A stretch of DNA of 64,000 nt from Pseudonocardia sp. ICBG1293 (lineage in GTDB: Bacteria; Actinomycetota; Actinomycetes; Mycobacteriales; Pseudonocardiaceae). This document shows, piece by piece, positions 1-8,911 of this stretch. The stretch lies in assembly GCF_020131355.1 (NCBI RefSeq), contig NZ_JAHLEL010000057.1, positions 109,065 to 173,064 on the forward strand. Reading direction: 5' to 3'. The notes under the pieces are model-generated. The model saw only the letters and a list, made by a program, of their open reading frames with translations. It made no database searches and was not told the origin of the DNA. Numbering within the stretch: position 1 is the first letter of the stretch; each line of letters begins with the position of its first letter. The position numbers and the translations under genes are program-made.

Positions 1-2
1 TC

Positions 3-1388
3 CTGCCGGTCGACGGTGACCGCCGCGGCACCGCGGAGCTGCTCGTGCGCACACCCACCGGCGGCTACGTCCCGCTGCTCGTGGTGCGCCGGCGGATCAC
101 CGACCCGGGCGAGGGTGCGCGCACGACCGCGGTCACCGACCCGTGGCCGCAGCGCGCCCGGTACGACCCGGACCGCAAGGTCCGCTCCCAGCCGCGCGAC
201 CTGCTGGCCCTGGCCCAGCTGACCCGGCTGCTGGAGGCCGCGGGCTGGGCGCCGCCGGAGTCGGCCCCCCGGCTCGGCGGGGTGATCGGGCTCGACGCCG
301 ACGTGGTCGTCTGGCACGACCTGCGGGCCGGGCACTGGCCCGGCGGCCGTTCCACGCTGGAGGAGTACGACGCCCGGTTCACCGACCGGGCCGCCGTCGC
401 CCGGGCGGCCGCGACCGGCGGACCCGCGCTCGCGACCCCCTCGCGGATCACCGAGTGCCGTCGCTGCCCCTGGTGGCCGACGTGCGAGTCCGAGCTGGAG
501 CAGGTCGACGACGTCAGCCTGGTCGCCCACGGCGAGACGGCGCGGCTGCTGCGGGAGTCGGGCGTGGCGACCGTCGCCGGGCTGGCCGCGCTGGATCCGG
601 CGGCCCCGCCCGCCGAGCTGACCGGCCCGCTGCCCGGGCCGCCGTTCACCGACCTGGTCGCGCTGGCGCGTGCGCGTCGCCGGGGTCTCGCCGTCGCCCG
701 TCGGGTGCCGCGGGTGCCGGTCACCCGGGCCGACGTCGAGGTGGACGTCGACATGGAGAGCTTCGGCGAGTCCGGTGCCTACCTGTGGGGTGCGCTGCTG
801 ACGCTGCCCGGCGGTGCCCGTGCCGGGGATCCCGAGCCCGGCTACCGGGCGTTCGCGACCTGGGACCCGCTGCCCACCCGCGACGAGGGCCGCTCGTTCG
901 GCGAGTTCTGGACGTGGTTCGCCGGTCTGCGGGCGGCCACCCTCGCGTCCGGGCGCACGTTCGCCGCGTACTGCTACAACGAGCAGGCCGAGAACCGCTG
1001 GATGATCGCCTCGGCGCAGCGGTTCGCCGGCATGCCCGGGGTGCCGACCGAGGCGGAGGTCCGCGCGTTCGTCGCGGACCCGTGCTGGGTCGACCTCTAC
1101 GGCGTGGTCTCCACCTGGTTCCTGTGCGCGCAGGGCAAGGGGCTGAAGAAGATCGCCCCCGCCGCGGGGTTCTCCTGGCGGGACCCGGAGGCGGGCGGGG
1201 AGAACTCGATGCGCTGGTACCGCGACGCCGTCGCGCTGGACGGCGGCGACCCGGACCCGGTGCAGCGGGAGCGGCTGCTCGGCTACAACACCGACGACGT
1301 GCTGGCCACCCACGCGCTGCGCGAGTGGATGTCCTCGGACCGGGTGCTGGAGGTCCCGTTGGTCAGCGAGCTGCGTGACCGCGCCTGA
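3..1388 (+). CDS. TM0106-type RecB-like nuclease, 5' truncated
   Basis: The reading frame is open from the first bases, so the start lies before the window. The visible 460 codons contain a cysteine cluster ECRRCPWWPTCE around residues 150-160, typical of the Fe-S-like C-terminal part of RecB-family nucleases, and then a second domain opening with VDVDMES, which resembles the first acidic motif of a DEDD/RNase H-type exonuclease. This two-part layout matches the TM0106-family predicted RecB nucleases. The role is probably DNA processing or repair, but no substrate is known. It stands alone: the next gene begins 24 bp downstream. Confidence 0.8.
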   Translation: MPVDGDRRGTAELLVRTPTGGYVPLLVVRRRITDPGEGARTTAVTDPWPQRARYDPDRKVRSQPRDLLALAQLTRLLEAAGWAPPESAPRLGGVIGLDADVVVWHDLRAGHWPGGRSTLEEYDARFTDRAAVARAAATGGPALATPSRITECRRCPWWPTCESELEQVDDVSLVAHGETARLLRESGVATVAGLAALDPAAPPAELTGPLPGPPFTDLVALARARRRGLAVARRVPRVPVTRADVEVDVDMESFGESGAYLWGALLTLPGGARAGDPEPGYRAFATWDPLPTRDEGRSFGEFWTWFAGLRAATLASGRTFAAYCYNEQAENRWMIASAQRFAGMPGVPTEAEVRAFVADPCWVDLYGVVSTWFLCAQGKGLKKIAPAAGFSWRDPEAGGENSMRWYRDAVALDGGDPDPVQRERLLGYNTDDVLATHALREWMSSDRVLEVPLVSELRDRA

Positions 1389-1412
1389 GGTCCGCGTGGC
1401 GGCCCCGACCGT

Positions 1413-3245
1413 GTGAGGATCCGGGTCGTGGCACCCAGAGGACACGACCGGATCGGGCCGCACGGCGCGGTCAGCAGCACCCACCATCTCGGCACGGCCG
1501 CCGCGGCCACGGTGCTGGCGCGGGGCGGGAACGCCTTCGACGCCGCCGTCGCCTGCGGTTTCGTGCTGCAGGTCGTCGAGCCGCACCTGTGCGGGCCGGG
1601 CGGTGAGCTGCCCGCCGTGTTCGTCACCGCGACCGACCCGGTCCCGCGGGTGCTGTGCGCCCAGGGCGTGGCCCCGGCCGCCGCGACGGCAGACCGGTTG
1701 CGTGACCTGGGCTGCGCGATCGTGCCCGGCACCGGTCTGCTGCCGGCGACGGTCCCCGGGGCCTGGGACGGCTGGCTGACCCTGCTCCGCGACCACGGCA
1801 CGTGGGAGCTCGAGGACGTCCTCGCACCGGCGCTCGGCTACGCCGCGGGTGGGTTCCCGCTGGTCCCGCGGGTCCCGGCGGCCATCGGCACGGTCGCCGA
1901 CCACTTCCGCGCGCACTGGCCGTCGTCGGCGGCGACCTGGCTGCCCGACGGCCGGGTCCCCGCCGCGGGCGAGCTGGTGCGGCTGCCGGTGCTGGCCGGG
2001 ACCTGGCGCCGGCTGCTCGGCGAGGCCGTCGGCCCGAGCCGGGAGGCGCGCATCGACGCCGCCCGGGATGCCTGGTACCGCGGGTTCGTCGCCGAGGAGA
2101 TCGGCCGGTTCGCCGCCACCCCGGTCCGGGACGAGACCGGTCGCGACCACACCGGCCTGCTCACCGCCGACGACCTGGCCGGCTGGTCGGCGCACTACGA
2201 GGACGCACTCGTCGCCGACGCCGGGGCCGGGTGGTCGGTCGCGAAGTGCGGCCCGTGGTCGCAGGGCCCGGTCCTGTTGCAGCAGCTGCGCCTGCTCGCG
2301 GGTCTGGACCTGGAGCTGCCCGGGGGTGTCGCCACCCTCGACACGGTGCACGCCGCCGCCGAGGCCGCGAAGCTCGCCTTCGCCGACCGGGAGGCCTGGT
2401 ACGGCGACGGCGCACCCGCCGCACCCGCCGACCTCGTCGCCGACCTGCTGTCCGAGGACTACACCGCCGCCCGGCGGGGTCTGATCGGCCCGGCCTCGGA
2501 CGGCGGGTTGCGGCCCGGCTCGCCGGGTGGACGCACTCCCCGGATCGGGGACCACGCGGCGACCCCGGGTGCCGGTCGCGGTTCCGGTACGGAGGGGCCG
2601 GGCCCCGGCGAGCCGACAGTGTCGCGGGACGGCGTCGCCCGCGGGGACACGGTGCACGTCGACGTCGTCGACGCGGCCGGGAACATGATCTCGGTGACGC
2701 CGTCGGGTGGTTGGCTGCAGTCGTCGCCGACGATCCCGGAGCTCGGCTTCTGCCTGGGCACCCGCGGCCAGATGTTCTGGCTGGAGGACGGCCTGGCGAG
2801 CACCCTGGCGCCCGGGCGGATGCCGCGCACCACGCCGTCGCCGTCGCTGGCGCTGCGTGACGGCGAGCCCGCCCTCGCCTTCGGGACGCCCGGCGGGGAC
2901 CAGCAGGACCAGTGGCAGCTCGCCTTCCTGCTCGCGCTGATGCACGGCGGACTCGACCTGCAGGCCGCGATCGACGCGCCGACCTGGCACTCGACGGCGT
3001 TCCCGGCATCGTTCGCGCCGCGCGGCTGGGAGCTGCACGGGCTCGTCGTCGAGTCCCGGCTGGGGCCCGACACCCTCGCCGGGCTGGCCCGTCGGGGGCA
3101 CGCCGTGGAGGACGCGGGCGCGTGGGCCCTGGGCCGGATGTGCGCGGTCGGGACCGGCGCCGCCGTCCCGGGGGGCGGTGGCCCGGGGACGCTGCACGCC
3201 GCGGTCGACCCGCGGTCCGGGGTCGGTGCGGCGATCGCGCTGTAG
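1413..3245 (+). CDS. ggt: Gamma-glutamyltransferase family protein
   Basis: Ntn-hydrolase that transfers or hydrolyses gamma-glutamyl groups, for example from glutathione-like thiols. The N-terminal GNAFDAAVACGF and GPGGELPAVF motifs are diagnostic of the family. The autoprocessing site reads GDTVH, with Thr413 (counted from the GTG at 1413) as the expected new N-terminal nucleophile; this would give subunits of about 412 and 197 residues. A flexible Gly/Pro-rich linker of about 40 residues precedes the cleavage site. No signal peptide is evident, so cytoplasmic action is possible. A GTG at 1428 is an alternative start. Family assignment is firm; the substrate is not. Confidence 0.88.
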   Translation: MRIRVVAPRGHDRIGPHGAVSSTHHLGTAAAATVLARGGNAFDAAVACGFVLQVVEPHLCGPGGELPAVFVTATDPVPRVLCAQGVAPAAATADRLRDLGCAIVPGTGLLPATVPGAWDGWLTLLRDHGTWELEDVLAPALGYAAGGFPLVPRVPAAIGTVADHFRAHWPSSAATWLPDGRVPAAGELVRLPVLAGTWRRLLGEAVGPSREARIDAARDAWYRGFVAEEIGRFAATPVRDETGRDHTGLLTADDLAGWSAHYEDALVADAGAGWSVAKCGPWSQGPVLLQQLRLLAGLDLELPGGVATLDTVHAAAEAAKLAFADREAWYGDGAPAAPADLVADLLSEDYTAARRGLIGPASDGGLRPGSPGGRTPRIGDHAATPGAGRGSGTEGPGPGEPTVSRDGVARGDTVHVDVVDAAGNMISVTPSGGWLQSSPTIPELGFCLGTRGQMFWLEDGLASTLAPGRMPRTTPSPSLALRDGEPALAFGTPGGDQQDQWQLAFLLALMHGGLDLQAAIDAPTWHSTAFPASFAPRGWELHGLVVESRLGPDTLAGLARRGHAVEDAGAWALGRMCAVGTGAAVPGGGGPGTLHAAVDPRSGVGAAIAL

Positions 3246-3252
3246 ACGCCGG

Positions 3253-3288
3253 ACGCCCCGGCCCCCCCGTGACGGGGGACCGGGGCGT
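3253..3288. terminator. Bidirectional terminator between convergent genes
   Basis: Nine-base arms ACGCCCCGG and CCGGGGCGT are extended by an inner C-run/G-run pairing around a GTGA loop. It lies between the stop codons of the gamma-glutamyltransferase and the MFS exporter genes. No U-tract follows, as is usual in high-GC actinomycetes. Confidence 0.7.
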
Positions 3289-3300
3289 TCCACGTGGAAC
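3287..3300. promoter_or_regulatory. parS-like ParB binding site
   Basis: GTTCCACGTGGAAC is a perfect 14-bp palindrome in the 68-bp intergenic gap. It differs from the canonical bacterial parS core GTTTCACGTGAAAC only by one symmetric substitution in each half. The central CACGTG and the outer GTT/AAC are conserved. It overlaps the last bases of the adjacent terminator arm. Confidence 0.6.
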
Positions 3301-3313
3301 ACGAACGGGTGGG

Positions 3314-6130
3314 TCAGCGGTGTGCCTCGTCCCGCAGGCCCTGCTCGCCGTCCCGGACGTGCCGGCCGTTCGGCGACCCGTTGCCGTTGGCCGCCGGGGA
3401 ACCGCCGCCGTTCGTGGACGCCTGCCCGTCGAGCGGGAGCGGGAACTCCACGTCGGAGTGGGTCACCCGGCCCGGCTCGAGGGAGACCACGTTCGCGACC
3501 GGGGCGTAGCCGCTGGTCGCGAGGGTGTAGCTGCCCGCGGGCAGTCCCTCGAAGGCGAAGGTCCCGTCCGGGCCGGACAGCCGCGACCCCACGACCGCGC
3601 CCTCGGCGTCGATCAGCGTGGCCAGGGCGTGCGCCACCGGGTGCCCGTCCGGCTCCGCGGTGACCCGGCCGGTGAGCCGGGAACGCTGCGGCAGCCGCAG
3701 GTCCTGGACGGCGGTGCCGGACCCCGGCACCTCGACCCCGACCGCCACCGGGTCGACACCCTCGCCGGCCGCGGTGAGGGTGTAGCGGCCGGCCGGGACG
3801 CCGTCGAGCACCCAGCGGCCGCCCTCACCGGACCGGCCTGCCGCGGCGACGTCGCCGCCGTGGTCGATCAGCGAGACGGTGACCCCGGGCAGCGGCGCGC
3901 CCGCGGCGTCGAGCACGGTGCCGCGGATGCCGCTGCTGACCGACAGCCGCACGTCGTGGCGGACCGGCTCGGTGCCGACCGAGACGGTGGCGGCGTGTGG
4001 CGGCAGCGCCGACGAGGCCGCGACGACCAGGAAGCGCCCGGGCTGGTCGACCGCGATGCGGTAGTGGCCGTCGCCGTCGGTGGTGGTGCGCCCGACCTGG
4101 TCACCGGACAGTCGGGTGACGGTCACGACCGCACCGGGCACCGGAGCGCCGGTGCCGCCCTGGACCCTGCCGGTGACGGCGGGGCCGTCGCCGCCGGTGG
4201 AGTGCAGGTGGTCCAGACCCGCGGCCGCGGCGGCGTCACCGACGGTGCCGTTGCGCGGACGCGGCCGGGGCGGCGCCGGGTGCGACGCCTCCGGCTGTGG
4301 ATCCTGCCGGGCGCCGACGGGCAGCGGCGTGGTGGCCGGCGCGACGTCGGCCCCGCGTCCGCCGCCGTCGACCCGGGTGGCCGGGGTGGGGGACGGGGCG
4401 ACCGTGGCCAGCGCCTCGGTCGGGACCGACGCTGCGGCGGCACCCTCCCCCGCGGCCTCGGCCCGGGCGGCCTGCGCACCGGACATGGTGCGCAGCGGCA
4501 GCTCCTTGACGAACAGCACCAGGACGAACGCCACCGCGATGACGCAGGCCGCGATGAGGAACGCCAGCGTCATCGCGCTGGTGAAGCCCTCCTGGAACGG
4601 CGCCGCGAGCCGCGGGTCGATCCGCTGCAGGAACGAGGAGTCGGCCAGCACCGAGCTGGACAGACCGCCCGCCTGCCCGGACTGCAGGGCGCCGACGACC
4701 TGCGAGTTGGCCGGGTCGGCGGCCACGGCCGGGTCGGTCAGCGCGGCCTGGAACGAGCTCGTGCCGAGCGCGGACCGGATGGCGTCGGCGATCTTGTCGC
4801 CGGCGGTGGAGAACACCACCGACAGGAAGATCGCGGTGCCCAGCGTGCCGCCCATCTGCCGGAAGAACGTCACCGAGGACGTGGTGACGCCCATGTCGCG
4901 GGCGGGCATCGCGTTCTGCACGGCCAGCACCAGGGTCTGCATGCACAGGCCGAGGCCCAGGCCCAGCAGGGCCATCGTCAGGTCGAGCTGCCAGATCGGG
5001 ATCGACGGGGTGACGGTCTGCCACAGCAGCACCATCGCGATCGTGATGAACGCGGTGCCGATCACCGGGAAGATCTTGTAGCGGCCGGTGCGCGAGGTCA
5101 GCTGACCGGAGGCGATCGACGCGACCATGATCCCGCCGACCAGCGGCAGCATCATGAAGCCGGCCTCGATCGGTGTCGCGCCGTGCACGATCTGCAGGAA
5201 CTGCGGCAGCAGCGCGATGCCCCCGAACATCGCCATACCGATGAGCAGGTTCAGCACCGCCGACAGCGAGAAGATGCCGGTGCGGAACAGCCGGAGCGGG
5301 AGCAGCGCGGCGTCGCCGTAGGCGCGCTCGGCCAGCAGGAACAGCAGGAGGCCGACACCGCCGATGACGTAGCAGACGATCGACGAGGTGGAACCCCAGC
5401 CCCACTCGCGACCCTGCTCGGCGACGATCAGCAGCGGCACCAGGCACAGCGCCAGCGCCAGCGCGCCGGGCCAGTCGATCCGGGCCGGCCGCGGGACGTG
5501 CGGGATGTTCAGCACCCGTTGGACGACCACCAGCGCGACGAGCCCGATCGGCACGTTGACCAGGAAGATCCAGCGCCACCCGTCGATGCCGGCGATGTTG
5601 TCCACACCGGACAGCAGGCCGCCGATGACCGGGCCGATCACGCTGGACGTGCCGAACACGGCCAGGAAGAAGCCCTGGTAGCGGGCACGCTCACGCGGCG
5701 GCACGATGTCGCCGAGGATGGTCAGCGCCAGCGACATCAGGCCACCGGCACCGAGGCCCTGCAGCGCCCGGAACGCGGCCAGCGAGTACATCGACCAGGC
5801 CAGGGTGCAGGCCACCGACCCGATCAGGAAGATCGAGATCGCGGTCATGAACAGCGGCTTGCGGCCGAAGATGTCGGAGAGCTTGCCGTAGAGCGGGGTG
5901 GTGATGGTGCTGGTGATGAGGAAGGCCGTCGTCGCCCACGCCTGCAGGTTGAGGCCCGACAGGTCGTCGGCGATGGTGCGGATCGCGGTCGAGACGACCG
6001 TCTGGTCCAGGGCGGCCAGGAACATGCCCAGCATCAGTCCACCCAGGACGGTCAGGATCTGCCGGTGCGTCAGTTCGCCGTCGCCGGAGGTGGCGGTGGG
6101 GCGCTGCGCACTGGCGGCAGCGGTGGACAT
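3314..6130 (-). CDS. MFS drug exporter with C-terminal regulatory-like repeats
   Basis: The first ~530 residues form a 14-helix DHA2/EmrB-type transporter, with LDQTVVSTAI at helix 1 and ARYQGFF, GPVIGGLL and GWRWIFLVN further on; this part probably pumps drugs by proton antiport. After the last helix come a Pro/Ala-rich linker and about 250 residues with three tandem carboxypeptidase-regulatory-like (beta-sandwich) units, recognisable by repeats such as GTVLDAAGAPLPGVTV, DGTFAFEGLPAGSYTL and DGHYRIAV. The total of 938 residues is nearly double a normal EmrB. The ATG at 6130 is two bases after the MarR stop, indicating one operon. Longer upstream frames are antisense shadows over the regulator. 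Confidence 0.88.
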   Translation of the reverse strand: MSTAAASAQRPTATSGDGELTHRQILTVLGGLMLGMFLAALDQTVVSTAIRTIADDLSGLNLQAWATTAFLITSTITTPLYGKLSDIFGRKPLFMTAISIFLIGSVACTLAWSMYSLAAFRALQGLGAGGLMSLALTILGDIVPPRERARYQGFFLAVFGTSSVIGPVIGGLLSGVDNIAGIDGWRWIFLVNVPIGLVALVVVQRVLNIPHVPRPARIDWPGALALALCLVPLLIVAEQGREWGWGSTSSIVCYVIGGVGLLLFLLAERAYGDAALLPLRLFRTGIFSLSAVLNLLIGMAMFGGIALLPQFLQIVHGATPIEAGFMMLPLVGGIMVASIASGQLTSRTGRYKIFPVIGTAFITIAMVLLWQTVTPSIPIWQLDLTMALLGLGLGLCMQTLVLAVQNAMPARDMGVTTSSVTFFRQMGGTLGTAIFLSVVFSTAGDKIADAIRSALGTSSFQAALTDPAVAADPANSQVVGALQSGQAGGLSSSVLADSSFLQRIDPRLAAPFQEGFTSAMTLAFLIAACVIAVAFVLVLFVKELPLRTMSGAQAARAEAAGEGAAAASVPTEALATVAPSPTPATRVDGGGRGADVAPATTPLPVGARQDPQPEASHPAPPRPRPRNGTVGDAAAAAGLDHLHSTGGDGPAVTGRVQGGTGAPVPGAVVTVTRLSGDQVGRTTTDGDGHYRIAVDQPGRFLVVAASSALPPHAATVSVGTEPVRHDVRLSVSSGIRGTVLDAAGAPLPGVTVSLIDHGGDVAAAGRSGEGGRWVLDGVPAGRYTLTAAGEGVDPVAVGVEVPGSGTAVQDLRLPQRSRLTGRVTAEPDGHPVAHALATLIDAEGAVVGSRLSGPDGTFAFEGLPAGSYTLATSGYAPVANVVSLEPGRVTHSDVEFPLPLDGQASTNGGGSPAANGNGSPNGRHVRDGEQGLRDEAHR

Positions 6131-6132
6131 TC

Positions 6133-6618
6133 TCAGGACTCCTGTGCTTCGAAGGTCTGGTAGTCGTCGAGGAAGCGGCCGAGCAGGCCGGTGAGGGCCT
6201 GGCGGTCGGTGGGGCTCCACGTGGCCAGCACGCTGGCGATGACGTGGGCGCGACGACGTCGCTCGGTCTCGATCACGCGGACACCCTCGTCCGTCGCGGC
6301 GAGGAGGGAGGCGCGCCCGTCGCCGGGGTCGGCGCGCCGCTCGATCAGACCCGCCTTGACCAGGGCGGACACCTGCCTGCTGATCGTGGACGGATCGGAG
6401 TGGAAGGTGGCGGCGACCTCGCCGGCCCGTTGCGGGCCGCCGAAGTGGAGATGGGCCAGCACGTGGTAGGCGGCCATGTCGACGATCATCTCGGGCCGGT
6501 GTCGTTCGCCGGACCGCTTCACCTGGCGGACCAGCAGGAACAGCTCGCGGACGATCGAGTCGGCGAGCTCCAGGTCGGCGTCGGCGGGCTCGGCGGTGGC
6601 GGCCGGTGCAGCGCCCAT
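6133..6618 (-). CDS. MarR-family regulator of the exporter
   Basis: A 161-residue winged-helix repressor. The recognition region reads STISRQVSALVKAGLIERRADPGDGRAS, the usual MarR helix 4 and wing. It lies directly upstream of and in line with the exporter, with a 2-bp gap, so it most likely represses its own operon and responds to exported ligands. ATG at 6618 was chosen because GAGAGGGGG stands six bases before it; a start at 6654 would overlap the promoter. Family assignment is firm; the ligand is unknown. Confidence 0.9.
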   Translation of the reverse strand: MGAAPAATAEPADADLELADSIVRELFLLVRQVKRSGERHRPEMIVDMAAYHVLAHLHFGGPQRAGEVAATFHSDPSTISRQVSALVKAGLIERRADPGDGRASLLAATDEGVRVIETERRRRAHVIASVLATWSPTDRQALTGLLGRFLDDYQTFEAQES

Positions 6619-6642
6619 CGCGGACCCCCTCTCGGTGGTGCA

Positions 6643-6671
6643 TGTATCACGCAACTAGTTGACTCGCGCAA
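6643..6671 (-). promoter_or_regulatory. marR promoter with operator in the spacer
   Basis: Read on the minus strand: TTGCGC (-35), a 17-bp spacer, then GATACA (-10). The perfect palindrome CAACTAGTTG (6652-6661) lies inside the spacer, a classic place for a MarR-type autorepressor. A second palindrome TTGCGCAA is at 6686-6693. Confidence 0.6.
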
Positions 6672-6742
6672 GCATGCTCCGATGCGTTGCGCAATGCAAA
6701 GTGAATGGCCGTGACCTGCGCCACCCGATTACGGTGCGGGTC

Positions 6743-7024
6743 GTGAGCACTCCACAGCGGATCCGGCTGCGTCGCACGAAGGGATGGCGCAAACCCGACG
6801 GTGCTGTCGTCGTGACCCGGCCCGGGCCGTGGGGCAACCCCTTCGACGTGCGCGAGACGGGTCGCGAGCAGGCCATCGCCGCGCACCGCCGCTGGCTGCT
6901 CGAGGAGCGCCCCGACCTGGTCGAACGGGCCCGGACCGAGCTCGCGGGCAGGGACCTGTGCTGCTGGTGCGCCGAGGACGTGCCCTGTCACGCGGACACG
7001 CTGATCGAGGTGGCGAACCGATGA
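6743..7024 (+). CDS. DUF4326 domain protein
   Basis: A 93-residue protein. The family core is visible as RIRLRRTKGWRKPDGAVVV, then GPWGNPF, and a C-terminal CCWC...CHAD cysteine/histidine set that could bind metal. GTG at 6743 was chosen because TACGGT sits at 6730-6735, seven bases before it, suggesting a leaderless transcript. An upstream start at 6659 would run through the marR promoter. Its stop overlaps the start of the P450 gene (ATGA), so the two are translationally coupled. The biochemical function of DUF4326 is not established. Confidence 0.8.
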   Translation: MSTPQRIRLRRTKGWRKPDGAVVVTRPGPWGNPFDVRETGREQAIAAHRRWLLEERPDLVERARTELAGRDLCCWCAEDVPCHADTLIEVANR

Positions 7025-8265
7025 GCGCACCCGACGGGGTGGACACCGACGTGTTCGACCCGCGCGTGTTCGCCCGCGGGGTGCCGCACGAGGCGCTGCG
7101 GCTGCTGCGCGACACCGCGCCCGTCTCCTGGCAGGACGAGCACGCCGTGGGCCCCTGGCCGGCCGGACCCGGGTTCTGGGCCGTCACCCGCTACGACGAC
7201 GTGCGGCACGTCCTGCGCCACCCGGTCGACTACTCGTCGTCGCTCGGGGCGACGCAGATCCGCGACCCGGACCCGGCCGACCTGCCGTTCCTGCGCCGGA
7301 CGGTGCTCAACATGGACCCGCCCGAGCAGGTACGGCTGCGCACCCTGGTGACCGGGGCGTTCACCCGTCGCAGGCTGGAGGGCTTCGCCGCCGCGGTGCA
7401 GCGCCGGGCCGACGCGCTCCTCGACGCCGTCCGCGACGACGGCGGCTGCGAACTCGTCGGCCGGGTCACCGACGAGTTCCCGCTGCAGAACCTGTCCGAC
7501 CTGCTCGGCGTGCCGGTCGAGGACCGCCCGATGCTGCTGCGCTGGACGAACCGGGTGATCGGCTACCAGGACCCCGACCACGCCGACGACGACGCGGGCA
7601 GCGGTCCGCCGGTGAACCCGCGCTCGCCGGCCGCACTGGCCGACATGTTCGGCTACGCCGACGCCCTCGCCGAGCGCAAGCGCGCCGAGCCCGGCGACGA
7701 CGTCATGACCGCGCTCGTGCACGCCGAGGTCGACGGGCGCGCCCTCACCGGGCCCGAGCTGCACATGTTCTTCTTCCTGCTGGTCATCGCGGGCAACGAC
7801 ACGGTGCGCAGCGCGCTGCCGGGCGGGGTGCTCGCGCTCGTCGGGCACCCCGGCGCCTACGCCGGCCTGCGCGCCGCACCGGAGCTGCTGCCGTCCGCGA
7901 TCGAGGAGATCCTGCGCTGGCACCCGCCGGTGCTCACGTTCCGCCGGACCGCCACCCGCGACCACGTGCTGAACGGGGCGGAGATCGCGGCGGGGGACAA
8001 AGTCGTCGTCTACCACTGCTCCGCACACCGCGACCCGCGCCGCTTCCCCGATCCGGACACCTTCGACATCACCCGCACCCCGAACGAGCACCTGGCGTTC
8101 GGGCAGGGGCCGCACCTGTGCCTGGGCGCGCACTTCGCCCGGATGCAGATGCGGTCCTTCCTCACCGCGTTCCTGCGCCTGCCCCCGGCCCGCCTCGACG
8201 GCGAGGTCCGACGCCTGACCTCGAACTTCATCAACGGGACGACCCGGCTGCCGCTCGCGTGGTGA
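7021..8265 (+). CDS. Cytochrome P450, CYP125/124-like
   Basis: Haem-thiolate monooxygenase, 414 residues, soluble. The haem loop is FGQGPHLCLG with Cys367 as thiolate ligand. The I-helix oxygen-activation motif reads AGNDTVR, and the ExxR motif is EEILR followed by WHPPV. MDPPEQVRLR and the C-terminal SNFINGTTRLP resemble the sterol/fatty-acid-oxidising CYP125/CYP124 group, but subfamily and substrate are inferred. It is coupled to the DUF4326 gene by a 4-bp overlap. No ferredoxin gene is adjacent. Confidence 0.9.
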   Translation: MSAPDGVDTDVFDPRVFARGVPHEALRLLRDTAPVSWQDEHAVGPWPAGPGFWAVTRYDDVRHVLRHPVDYSSSLGATQIRDPDPADLPFLRRTVLNMDPPEQVRLRTLVTGAFTRRRLEGFAAAVQRRADALLDAVRDDGGCELVGRVTDEFPLQNLSDLLGVPVEDRPMLLRWTNRVIGYQDPDHADDDAGSGPPVNPRSPAALADMFGYADALAERKRAEPGDDVMTALVHAEVDGRALTGPELHMFFFLLVIAGNDTVRSALPGGVLALVGHPGAYAGLRAAPELLPSAIEEILRWHPPVLTFRRTATRDHVLNGAEIAAGDKVVVYHCSAHRDPRRFPDPDTFDITRTPNEHLAFGQGPHLCLGAHFARMQMRSFLTAFLRLPPARLDGEVRRLTSNFINGTTRLPLAW

Positions 8266-8318
8266 TCGGCCACTAGCGTGCGGTGCGATCACGCATCGCG
8301 CCCGGAGGGACACCGCCC

Positions 8319-8843
8319 GTGCCGCTCGCCCGTCACCATCTCGGACCGGCCCTGCTGGTCGCGACCGCCGCCCTGCTCGCGGGCTGCGCCCAGCCGGGCC
8401 AGCTCGGGCACGATGGCGAAGCCGCTCCGTCGGCGTCCGCCGCCCCCGCGCCGACCACGGGGTCCGCGCTCCCCGGGGTCCCCGACGTACCGGTCACCCA
8501 GGCGGGTTCCGACGCCCGGGGCCGCCTCGACCGACCGGTCGACATCTCCACGCCCGGCCCCGCCGAGCTGCTCGTGCGCACCGAGGTGCTGGCGCCGGGC
8601 CAGGCGAGCGGCTGGGTGAGCCACCCCGGCACGGTGATCTCCGTCGTGCGGTCCGGGACGGTGACCGTGCAGCGCGCCGACTCCTGCGAACCCCGCCCCT
8701 TCGGGCCGGGGGAGGCCTTCTTCCTGGAGGACGGCAGGCCCCACGAGCTGCGCAACGACGGGCCGGACCCGGTGGTGCTGACCCGCTCGGAGCTGCTGGC
8801 CCCCGGCGCGCCCGAACGGGAACCCGCCGAGCCCGCCTGCTGA
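8319..8843 (+). CDS. Cupin-domain lipoprotein
   Basis: A 174-residue secreted protein. It starts with a short positive n-region and a hydrophobic stretch ending in the lipobox LLAGC, so it should be lipid-anchored outside the membrane. After a Ser/Ala/Pro linker it has a single cupin barrel (EVLAPGQASGWVSHPGTVIS, then GEAFFLEDGRPHELRNDG) with His residues placed to bind a metal or small ligand. GTG at 8319 was chosen because GGAGG lies ten bases upstream and TAGCGT (8274-8279) can serve as its -10. Function unknown. Confidence 0.75.
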   Translation: MPLARHHLGPALLVATAALLAGCAQPGQLGHDGEAAPSASAAPAPTTGSALPGVPDVPVTQAGSDARGRLDRPVDISTPGPAELLVRTEVLAPGQASGWVSHPGTVISVVRSGTVTVQRADSCEPRPFGPGEAFFLEDGRPHELRNDGPDPVVLTRSELLAPGAPEREPAEPAC

Positions 8844-8911
8844 CCCCGGACGCCCGCCCGACGTCCCGGGCTCCACACCGCCGTCCCGGCACCCGCCCGG
8901 CACCCGCCCGG

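Noticed and set aside
2912..6163. A continuous plus-strand frame of over 1,000 codons opposite the exporter
   Set aside because: Arg/Gln/Asp-rich with no domain; it is the antisense shadow of the MFS gene, whose helices and motifs are clear.
6131..6643. N-terminal extension of the exporter frame through the marR gene
   Set aside because: Arg-rich nonsense; the MarR protein in the other frame has its own ribosome site and motifs.
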